Shown one piece after another: positions 14,729 to 20,258 of a stretch of 20,258 nt of DNA. The notes beneath the pieces were generated by a model that was not told the DNA's origin, searched no databases, and was given only the letters and a program-made list of their open reading frames with translations. The DNA comes from UBA11475 sp045593005 (GTDB lineage Bacteria > Bacillota > Clostridia > Christensenellales > Borkfalkiaceae): assembly GCA_045593005.1 (NCBI GenBank), contig JAZNVV010000048.1, positions 1-20,258 on the forward strand, read 5' to 3'. How positions within the stretch are numbered: position 1 is the first letter of the stretch; each line of letters opens with the position of its first letter. A program made the translations under genes and the position numbers.

Positions 14729-15772
14729 TTATACCGTGAAAAGTTCTTCAAGTAAATCTACGTTAATTGTTTCAAGACGCGCGTCGCCTATCCCGTGAAT
14801 AGTAACGACGGTTATCATATTTTTGTCGCGTTTTTTATCTTTTAGCGCGTTTTTAGCAAGCGTTTTTGCATCAAATGGACAATTTTCGCCCCCAACGGTA
14901 GCGTCAAGCATTGCCACAAGGTCGTTGTACACTTCCAAATTTATATACCCTTTTTTAAGAGCAGATGCCGTCATAATTTTAAGTCCCATACCAACGGCTT
15001 TCCCGTGCGAAATTGTGTAATCGCTTACCTTTTCAATGCCGTGGCAAGGGGTATGGCCAAGGTTTAAAAATTTTCTAATGCTTTGTTCGAACTCATCTTC
15101 TTCAACCACCTTGCGCTTGTAATCTATCGACATTTTAACAAGTTTAATTAAGTCCCTATCTTCTTTTATAAGCTCATTGTAAATGTTTTTATCTAAAATC
15201 GCATATTTAGCAAGTTCACCCATGCCGTCGAGATATACGTCTTTTGGAAGGTCGCGTAAAACAGAAACGTCACATATTACAAGCGACGGCTGATAAAACG
15301 CCCCAACAAGATTTTTGCCTTGTGGTAAATCAACGGCAGTTTTACCACCAACGGAAGAATCTATCTGCGACAAAAGAGTTGTCGGAATTTGTACGTATTT
15401 TATCCCACGTAAATATGTTGATGCAACAAAGCCTGCCATATCTCCAACAACGCCACCACCTAGCGCAACAACTGCGTCGGCACGCGTCAATTCGTTTTGG
15501 GCTAAAAATTCAATAATCTGTCCGTAGGTTTTAAGGTTTTTAGAACTCTCCCCTGCTGTAAAGACAAATTTAACAATGCTAAACCCAGCGTCTGAAAGCG
15601 ATTTTTCAAGCACGTCTGCGTAAAGTTTATCGACGTTATCGTCGGTTATAATTGCAATTTTATTTGGGGAAAGCACGTCCTTTATCAAATCGCCAGCGTT
15701 ACTGATAATATTTTCACCCACGACGACGTCGTAGCCCTTTCCTGCGTTTACACGTATTTTTTCAACTAACAT
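14729..15772 (-). CDS. aroB: 3-dehydroquinate synthase
   Basis: It cyclises DAHP to 3-dehydroquinate, using NAD and a divalent metal. The 347 residues contain ALGGGVVGDMAGFVAS (NAD site, about 103-118). TTLLSQIDSSVGGKTAVD and KNLVGAFYQP form the substrate site. GMGELAKYAI supplies the metal-binding Glu, and GHTPCHGIE with SHGKAVGMG supply the two metal-binding His. Length and motif order are normal. AACGGAG is five bases before the ATG. It follows tyrA by 10 bases. Confidence 0.96.
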   Translation of the reverse strand: MLVEKIRVNAGKGYDVVVGENIISNAGDLIKDVLSPNKIAIITDDNVDKLYADVLEKSLSDAGFSIVKFVFTAGESSKNLKTYGQIIEFLAQNELTRADAVVALGGGVVGDMAGFVASTYLRGIKYVQIPTTLLSQIDSSVGGKTAVDLPQGKNLVGAFYQPSLVICDVSVLRDLPKDVYLDGMGELAKYAILDKNIYNELIKEDRDLIKLVKMSIDYKRKVVEEDEFEQSIRKFLNLGHTPCHGIEKVSDYTISHGKAVGMGLKIMTASALKKGYINLEVYNDLVAMLDATVGGENCPFDAKTLAKNALKDKKRDKNMITVVTIHGIGDARLETINVDLLEELFTV

Positions 15773-15782
15773 ACCTGCTCCG

Positions 15783-16640
15783 TTAAACGTTTATTTTAGA
15801 GTTTTTTGCCTTTTCTGCCAACAATTTCTTTTCATTGCCGTCTGCTAAAAGCGCCTTTAATTGTTCCATATCGCCTTTTTCTAGCGCAGAAGAATATTCT
15901 TGTAATTTTTCTATCATAATAGCGATTTCTCTAATAAGATTATCGCTGTTTTCCATCATAAGTTGCGACCACATTTCTGGTGAAAGCCTTGCAACCCTAG
16001 TCATATCCCTAAAACTACCTGCCGAAAACCCTAAATACTGTTGCGCTGTAGGACTTTTAATATATGAACTTGAAACGACGTGTGCAAGTTGCGAAGTGTA
16101 AGCAATAATTTCGTCGTGCTTTTCAGCCGACGTGATTACCACGCTACCAAAACCTATTTCAAGTGAAAATTGCTTGATAAACGCAAGCGTTCTTATATCT
16201 GCTTTAACCGGAACTAAAATCATTGACGCCCTATCGTATAAAGTTGCCGTCGAGTGCTTAATACCCGAAAACTCTCTACCAGCCATAGGATGCGCACCGA
16301 TAAATTCAAGCGCTGGGAAAGAAAAGGCGAGTTCCTTCATAATCTCCACAACAAAACGCTTATTGCCACAGCAGTCCAAAATTACACAGCCGTCTTTTAA
16401 TTTAGGGCAATACTCTTTGAGTGCAATTTTTAACGCCTTTGGATAAAGCGCAAAAATCATTAAGTCCATTTCGCAAGCGTTGTCGTCCGATAAAACTTCG
16501 TGATATGCTTTAAGCAACGCGCCCGTCTTCATTGCATTGTCGTCAAGGTCGAAAGCGTATACCGTGTGCTGTGTCCTATTGACGATAGTTCTTCCAAGAG
16601 AACCACCTATTAAACCTAATCCTACAATTCCTATTTTCAT
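15783..16640 (-). CDS. tyrA: Prephenate dehydrogenase
   Basis: It oxidatively decarboxylates prephenate to 4-hydroxyphenylpyruvate, the Tyr precursor. The 285-residue protein starts MKIGIVGLGLIGGSLGRTI (Rossmann fold). It then shows DCCGNKR, GAHPMAGREFSG (substrate-binding His), SQLAHVVSS (catalytic-region His) and GSFRDMTRVA. There is no ACT domain and no fused chorismate mutase, so prephenate must come from PheA. The ATG at 16640 gives the family's usual N-terminus. An upstream in-frame ATG at 16673 would add 11 charged residues and has no ribosome binding site. Neither start has a strong ribosome binding site. It lies 71 bases after aroF. Confidence 0.95.
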   Translation of the reverse strand: MKIGIVGLGLIGGSLGRTIVNRTQHTVYAFDLDDNAMKTGALLKAYHEVLSDDNACEMDLMIFALYPKALKIALKEYCPKLKDGCVILDCCGNKRFVVEIMKELAFSFPALEFIGAHPMAGREFSGIKHSTATLYDRASMILVPVKADIRTLAFIKQFSLEIGFGSVVITSAEKHDEIIAYTSQLAHVVSSSYIKSPTAQQYLGFSAGSFRDMTRVARLSPEMWSQLMMENSDNLIREIAIMIEKLQEYSSALEKGDMEQLKALLADGNEKKLLAEKAKNSKINV

Positions 16641-16711
16641 AATTTTACCATTTTTATTGTGTTTTGGCAACATTTGACACGTACGTTATGCCCAAAACGT
16701 AACCAAAGTTT

Positions 16712-17725
16712 TTATTTTATCACCTTATTTACAATAGGCAACATCTTGTTGACCTTTTGCATTAAACCGTCAAACTGTTCTGGACGAAGTGATTGAGCAC
16801 CGTCGCAAAGAGCTTTCGTCGGGTCATTGTGAACTTCAATAATAAGCCCGTCAGCGCCAACTCCAACTGACGCAAGCGACATAGGTTCAACAAGTTTTGC
16901 CACCCCCGTTGCGTGACTTGGGTCAATAACGATAGGAAGATGCGTGAGCATTTTTAAAACTGGAACTGCCGATAAATCAAGAGTGTTTCTTGTAGTCGGT
17001 TCAAAAGTTCTTATGCCACGCTCGCACAAAATCACTTCGGTAGCGCCTTCGCTCATAATATATTCAGCGCTCATTAAAAGTTCTTGCAAAGTGTTGGCAA
17101 GTCCACGCTTTAAAAGTATCGGCTTGCCCATTTTTCCAACTTCTTTTAACAAGTCGAAGTTTTGCATATTTCTTGCACCGATTTGAACGACGTCAACCTT
17201 ATAAAAATCGTCGATATGTCTTTCGCTCATAAGTTCGGTAACGATAGGAAGTCCCGTTTCTTCCTTTGCCTTTATAAGCATTTCAAGCCCCTTAACGCCA
17301 AGACCTTGGAAAGCGTAAGGCGAAGTCCTTGGCTTAAACGCGCCACCACGTAAAAGGGTTGCGCCAGCACTTTTAACGGCATTAGCAACTTCTATAATTT
17401 GACTTTCCGACTCAACCGAGCAAGGCCCAGCGATAACCTGAAAATATCCCCCACCGATTTTGTTGCCCGAAACATCTACGATAGTGTCTTCTGGATGAAA
17501 TTTACGGTTTGCATTTTTATATGGCTCTTGAACGCGTTGAACTTTTTCAACAATATCAAGCGTACTGATAAGGTCGATATCGACTTTTGAAGTATCGCCT
17601 ACAAGTCCTAATACGGTAGAATTTGCGCCGTGGCTTACGTGTACGTCAAGCCCTAAATCTTTAATCCAGTCAACAAGATTGTCAAATTGTCTTTTTTCAC
17701 ATTGATTTTTAACTACTATAATCAT
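16712..17725 (-). CDS. aroF: 3-deoxy-7-phosphoheptulonate synthase (DAHP synthase), type I-beta with N-terminal regulatory domain
   Basis: It condenses PEP and erythrose-4-phosphate, the first committed shikimate step. The 337-residue protein has a ferredoxin-like N-terminal domain (about 1-70), then a TIM barrel. The barrel contains VIAGPCSVES with metal ligand C102, RGGAFKPRTSPYAFQG, KRGLANTLQE and LPIVIDPSHATG. This layout matches the Thermotoga maritima enzyme, in which the N-terminal domain mediates feedback inhibition by Tyr/Phe. AAGGAG lies eight bases before the ATG. It is the first structural gene of the operon, behind a 340-base leader with an aromatic leader peptide and terminator. 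Enzyme control by its own domain and transcriptional control by the leader would act together. Confidence 0.96.
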   Translation of the reverse strand: MIIVVKNQCEKRQFDNLVDWIKDLGLDVHVSHGANSTVLGLVGDTSKVDIDLISTLDIVEKVQRVQEPYKNANRKFHPEDTIVDVSGNKIGGGYFQVIAGPCSVESESQIIEVANAVKSAGATLLRGGAFKPRTSPYAFQGLGVKGLEMLIKAKEETGLPIVTELMSERHIDDFYKVDVVQIGARNMQNFDLLKEVGKMGKPILLKRGLANTLQELLMSAEYIMSEGATEVILCERGIRTFEPTTRNTLDLSAVPVLKMLTHLPIVIDPSHATGVAKLVEPMSLASVGVGADGLIIEVHNDPTKALCDGAQSLRPEQFDGLMQKVNKMLPIVNKVIK

Positions 17726-17788
17726 AAAAAATGCTCCTTATGTAAAACGTTATGTAACTATGTATGGTTGATTAGTGTTTTAACACGC

Positions 17789-17896
17789 TTTGATGGATAA
17801 AACACAATAAAGGTCAAGGCTAGAACAAGGGCGCATACCCACTGTGGTATGTAACCGAGTGATAGCCGAAGAGATTTGAAGTGTTTTGCCGTCAAA
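17789..17896 (+). other. Unidentified nested stem structure in the aroF leader (structured RNA or small inverted-repeat element)
   Basis: Nested complementary arms occur at TTTGATGG/CCGTCAAA (17789-17796, 17889-17896), AAAACAC/GTGTTTT (17799-17805, 17881-17887), GGCTA/TAGCC (17818-17822, 17863-17867) and CATACC/GGTATG (17834-17839, 17846-17851). The spacers between the last two stems are both 11 bases. On the plus strand they add A-U, C-G and two G-C pairs, tandem G.A mismatches and a G.U pair. The two wobble pairs (T794.G891 in the outer arm and G833.T852 in the inner spacer) are allowed only on the plus strand, which would make this antisense to the aroF leader. On the minus strand an alternative AAAACAC copy at 17775-17786 could compete for pairing. 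I do not recognise the family. Confidence 0.6.
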
Positions 17897-17927
17897 AATC
17901 AATCATAAATAGTGAAATAACATATAA

Positions 17928-17960
17928 ATAAAAAAGGTTCTGTAAGCCACAGAACCTTTT
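17928..17960 (-). terminator. Attenuator terminator of the aro operon
   Basis: On the minus strand AAAAGGTTCTGT pairs perfectly with ACAGAACCTTTT around a 5-base loop and runs into TTTTTTATTTAT. It lies 33 bases after the stop of the leader peptide and more than 200 bases before aroF, so it acts inside the leader. A plus-strand run of TTTTGTTT makes it potentially bidirectional. Confidence 0.88.
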
Positions 17961-17993
17961 GTTTACACACGCAAAAATAATCCGATAGCATTA

Positions 17994-18050
17994 CTAACGA
18001 GATATTGAAACAAAAGTATTAAAATAAAAGTAATACGCAAAACGTTTCAT
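17994..18050 (-). CDS. Phe/Tyr-rich leader peptide of the aro operon, 18 aa
   Basis: The ORF encodes MKRFAYYFYFNTFVSISR and stops at TAG. Seven of 18 codons are Phe (4, 8, 10, 13) or Tyr (6, 7, 9), with five consecutive aromatic codons at 6-10; there is no Trp. AGGAG stands eight bases before the ATG, and a perfect-consensus promoter ends about 24 bases upstream. A strong terminator follows the stop. This is the layout of a transcription attenuator sensed by ribosome stalling at aromatic codons, as in enterobacterial pheA, and the amino acids match the operon's products. The codon 12-14 region (18008-18016) is complementary over 9 bases to 17956-17964, which includes the start of the terminator stem, a possible but weak antiterminator. 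Peptide function beyond regulation is not expected. Confidence 0.82.
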   Translation of the reverse strand: MKRFAYYFYFNTFVSISR

Positions 18051-18073
18051 AATTTCTGCTCCTATTGCTACAA

Positions 18074-18102
18074 ATTATACTCTTGTATTTTTCCGTTGTC
18101 AA
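18074..18102 (-). promoter_or_regulatory. Perfect-consensus promoter of the aro operon
   Basis: On the minus strand TTGACA (18097-18102) and TATAAT (18074-18079) are 17 bases apart. It is the only strong promoter seen upstream of the eight-gene operon. A promoter of this strength suits control by premature termination. Confidence 0.88.
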
Positions 18103-18199
18103 TAAGTTTTATGAAATTTTAATGTATTTTATTAAAAAAATTGCGATAATTGATAAAAGTTAATTTATTTTTATTAATAATAAATATGATTTTTTCGCT

Positions 18200-18235
18200 T
18201 GTAAAATAAAAAAGCGTAGACAACTGACTACGCTT
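18200..18235 (-). terminator. Terminator of mgtE
   Basis: Directly after the mgtE stop, the minus strand forms AAGCGTAG/CTACGCTT (18212-18219 with 18228-18235, 8-base loop), followed by TTTTATTTTAC. The ~100 bases between it and the aro promoter are A/T-rich and show nothing else. Confidence 0.82.
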
Positions 18236-18240
18236 AATTT

Positions 18241-19596
18241 TTATAATATTGCTGATGAAAAAGCCACGAATAACAAAAGCGACAACACGTCGATTATAGT
18301 TGTAATAAAAGGACTTGCCACAACAGCAGGGTCTAAACGGATAAGTTTGGCAACAAATGGTAAGATTGCACCAACAAGTTTTGCCATAATTACAGTTATA
18401 GCAAGAGAAAGCGACACAACCATAGAGTTAAGCAAGTTATAATCGTACCCAAAAAGCATACCGTCAATAAGTATTAACTTTCCAAAACATACGATACCTA
18501 AAATCGTTGCGCAAAATAAACCTACCCTTAACTCCTTCCAAACGACTTTGAAAAAGTCTTTTACTTCAACTTCTTTAAGCGACATACCACGAATAACGGT
18601 AACGGACGCTTGTCCACCTGCGTTACCACCCGTACCCATAAGCATAGGCACGCACGCAACTAAAACTGCCGCAAGAGATGCTTCATACGCGTTAAGAATT
18701 ATTGCAGTAAAGGTTGCGCTTACCATAAGCAATAACAGCCATGGTATACGCGACCACCATAACTTGACAGCGCTCGTTTTAAGATAAGGCTTATCGCTTG
18801 ATGAAGTAACACCGGCCATAAGAGAAATATCTTCCGTCGTTTCTTCACTAATGACGTCAATAATATCGTCAACCGTTACTATACCGACTAGGCGTTGTTC
18901 TTTATCAACAACCGGTATCGATAAAACGTCGTACTTTGTAAATAGATGCGCAAGAGTTTCTTGGTCGTCAGAAGTTTCGGTGTAAATAATATTTTCTTGC
19001 ATTAAAGTATCAATTTCAACCGAATGGTCGGCCAAAATTAAATCTCTAATTGAAATAACGCCTTGTAACACCCTGCTCTTATCAGTAACGTATAAGGTAT
19101 TAATTTGCTCGATTTCTTTTGCTCTTTTTCTAATAGACGCAAAGGCTTCGTCAACGGTCATACCAGACTTTAAGTCGATATATTCCGTCGTCATTACGCT
19201 TCCTGCCGTATCGTCTTTGTATTGCAAAAGCTTGTTTATCGTTTGCCTTGTTTCAGCAGAGGAATTCGCCAAAATCCTACTCGCAACGTTTGCAGGCATT
19301 TCTTCTAAAAGGTCGGTAGCATCGTCGTCGGATAAGTCTTCAATAATTCTATGAATTTCGTTGTCGGAAAGTTTTTGAATTAACTTTTCCTGCAAGTCGC
19401 TATCTATATAACTGAATACGTCGGCGCACATATTTTTAGGTAACAGACGGAAGATTTTTAATACGTCGTCATCATCAGAAACTTCTCCTAAAAACTCTGC
19501 TATATCCTGTTCGTAAAGTTCGGCAAGCGCTTGTTTTAACTGCACAAATCGTCTTTCGTGGAGTAAATCTAAATATTTTTCAAAGTTTTCAATCAT
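18241..19596 (-). CDS. mgtE: Magnesium transporter MgtE
   Basis: It is a Mg2+ channel of the inner membrane, gated by intracellular Mg2+. The 451-residue protein has a cytoplasmic MgtE N domain of acidic superhelical repeats (about 10-120, ending at DDTAGSVMTTEY). A pair of CBS domains (about 130-260) and a C-terminal five-helix pore domain (about 275-451) follow. Pore-domain signatures visible are GTGGNAGGQASV and DPAVVASPFITTIIDV, the latter with the conserved pore-region Asp. The frame is open to 19641, but that part overlaps the riboswitch terminator. The ATG at 19596 (or a GTG at 19602), after GGGGG, is the probable start. Transcription is expected to be controlled by the M-box upstream. 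Confidence 0.95.
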   Translation of the reverse strand: MIENFEKYLDLLHERRFVQLKQALAELYEQDIAEFLGEVSDDDDVLKIFRLLPKNMCADVFSYIDSDLQEKLIQKLSDNEIHRIIEDLSDDDATDLLEEMPANVASRILANSSAETRQTINKLLQYKDDTAGSVMTTEYIDLKSGMTVDEAFASIRKRAKEIEQINTLYVTDKSRVLQGVISIRDLILADHSVEIDTLMQENIIYTETSDDQETLAHLFTKYDVLSIPVVDKEQRLVGIVTVDDIIDVISEETTEDISLMAGVTSSSDKPYLKTSAVKLWWSRIPWLLLLMVSATFTAIILNAYEASLAAVLVACVPMLMGTGGNAGGQASVTVIRGMSLKEVEVKDFFKVVWKELRVGLFCATILGIVCFGKLILIDGMLFGYDYNLLNSMVVSLSLAITVIMAKLVGAILPFVAKLIRLDPAVVASPFITTIIDVLSLLLFVAFSSAIL

Positions 19597-19627
19597 AAGC
19601 ACATATACCCCCTTAGCCGTTTCGGCA

Positions 19628-19660
19628 AATAAAAAACGCATTGCCCAAAAGACAATGCGT
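19628..19660 (-). terminator. Expression-platform terminator of the mgtE riboswitch
   Basis: On the minus strand an 8-bp stem, ACGCATTG/CAATGCGT (19653-19660 with 19636-19643, 9-base loop), is followed by TTTTTATTTG. It lies between the aptamer and the mgtE start and would stop transcription when Mg2+ is bound. Confidence 0.85.
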
Positions 19661-19689
19661 GATAGTCGCGCTTATCGTTTGAGCTTTAG

Positions 19690-19820
19690 CTTTGCGAGGC
19701 GGTGAAATTGTATTAGACTTCGCCTTGAAACGACGAGATCTGTTAAACCTGTGAAAAAGTGTCTCCACTTTTACACGGCAACAACCCATATCCTTGCAGT
19801 AGCCTTACCTACCGATTACA
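19690..19820 (-). promoter_or_regulatory. M-box (ykoK-type) magnesium riboswitch aptamer
   Basis: On the minus strand the sequence shows the conserved M-box blocks. These are GGTAGGTAAGGCT at its 5' end, GGATATGGGTTGTTGCCG (core Mg2+-binding part), and GGTTTAACAG with CTCGTCG and AAGGCGAAG near the 3' part. ATCGG/CACCGCC arms close the aptamer. A variable hairpin, AAAAGTGGAGACACTTTT, fills the middle. M-box RNAs in Firmicutes shut off mgtE transcription when Mg2+ is plentiful; gene and terminator here fit that mechanism. Boundaries are approximate. Confidence 0.9.
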
Positions 19821-19825
19821 TTTTT

Positions 19826-19855
19826 AGTGTAAACCCTATAAAGCAGTTTTGTCAA
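19826..19855 (-). promoter_or_regulatory. Promoter of the M-box-mgtE transcript
   Basis: On the minus strand TTGACA (19850-19855) and TACACT (19826-19831) are 18 bases apart, with the aptamer starting directly after the expected transcription start. The 160 bases between this and the tRNA promoter are A/T-rich and show nothing I can name. Confidence 0.7.
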
Positions 19856-20018
19856 CAATTTTTTTGCTGTTTTTTACGTAATGAGGAAAATTATTAATTT
19901 ATTTCAAAATAAATCGTTTTAGCAAAGTTTTTTGATTTTTGTTTAACCTATTTTTAGTGTCGAATAGCGTCAAATTTTAACGTATGAAAATTTTATGAAT
20001 TTTATCGCTGTAAAACAC

Positions 20019-20047
20019 TTGACAAATAATTTATTTTCAATTATTAT
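20019..20047 (+). promoter_or_regulatory. Promoter of the initiator tRNA gene
   Basis: TTGACA (20019-20024) and TATTAT (20042-20047) are spaced by 17 bases, ending 18 bases before the mature tRNA 5' end. Confidence 0.75.
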
Positions 20048-20065
20048 ATACAAGCATCTAAATAT

Positions 20066-20143
<78 letters not shown>

Positions 20144-20151
20144 TTAGATAC

Positions 20152-20190
20152 TCGTTTGATCTTTTCTCGTTCAAACGATTTTTCTTTTAT
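20152..20190 (+). terminator. Terminator of the tRNA gene
   Basis: TCGTTTGA (20152-20159) pairs with TCAAACGA (20171-20178) around an 11-base loop and is followed by TTTTTCTTTTATTTC. It lies eight bases after the CCA end. The remaining bases to 20258 hold no gene I can support. Confidence 0.78.
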
Positions 20191-20258
20191 TTCTTCTAGG
20201 TTTCTATGAGTTGCTATTTTGTTAAAGAAAACTAAACCTATGAATGCGCATTGACAAT

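Noticed and set aside
17811..17880. Lysine or other known riboswitch suggested by a GCCGAAG string
   Set aside because: Only this short string matches; the remaining conserved blocks of the lysine, SAM, cobalamin and c-di-GMP classes are missing.
17726..18068. T-box riboswitch in the aroF leader
   Set aside because: No TGGNACCGCG-like antiterminator sequence and no specifier-loop layout on the minus strand; the leader peptide explains the terminator better.

Overview
The window looks like a chromosomal segment of a low-GC Gram-positive anaerobe, probably an uncultured member of the Clostridia. The evidence is AT-rich DNA, strong AGGAGG-type ribosome binding sites, textbook TTGACA/TATAAT promoters, an 8-Cys 2[4Fe-4S] ferredoxin, a DUF1540 protein, an M-box riboswitch on mgtE, and the gene orders greA-lysS and tmk-holB-ricT. 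The assignment rests on gene content and protein motifs only; no phylogeny was possible.

Layout, left to right. (1) 1-790: the 5' end of tgt (minus), a non-coding stretch with two ~125-bp tandem repeats containing conserved hairpins, then a monocistronic ferredoxin gene. (2) 791-6365: a minus-strand housekeeping operon greA-lysS-(membrane protein of unknown function)-tmk-holB-ricT, driven by a perfect-consensus promoter whose -10 box lies in a 20-bp palindrome. (3) 6420-7470: a candidate small RNA (plus), a DUF1540 mini-protein (minus) and rplI (plus). (4) 7471-9537: an Lrp/AsnC regulator followed by an aminotransferase (minus), with an inverted repeat over the regulator's -10 box, and a divergent 87-aa protein of unknown function (plus). 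(5) 9615-18102: a minus-strand operon of eight genes, aroF-tyrA-aroB-aroA-aroC-pheA-aroE::aroK-aroQ. It holds every step from erythrose-4-phosphate plus PEP to phenylpyruvate and 4-hydroxyphenylpyruvate. (6) 18200-19855: mgtE under an M-box magnesium riboswitch with its own terminator. (7) 20019-20190: an initiator tRNA-Met with its own promoter and terminator.

The most interesting signal is in the 340-base leader of the aro operon. After a perfect-consensus promoter there is a strong ribosome binding site and an 18-codon ORF with seven Phe/Tyr codons (MKRFAYYFYFNTFVSISR). A strong intrinsic terminator follows its stop codon. This has the form of ribosome-mediated attenuation, as for E. coli pheA, in a lineage where such operons are usually thought of as controlled by T-box or TRAP. 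Between this attenuator and aroF lies a second, unidentified 108-base nested stem structure. The operon, the AroE-AroK fusion, and perhaps the nearby Lrp-aminotransferase pair together make the window a nearly self-contained Phe/Tyr biosynthesis module.
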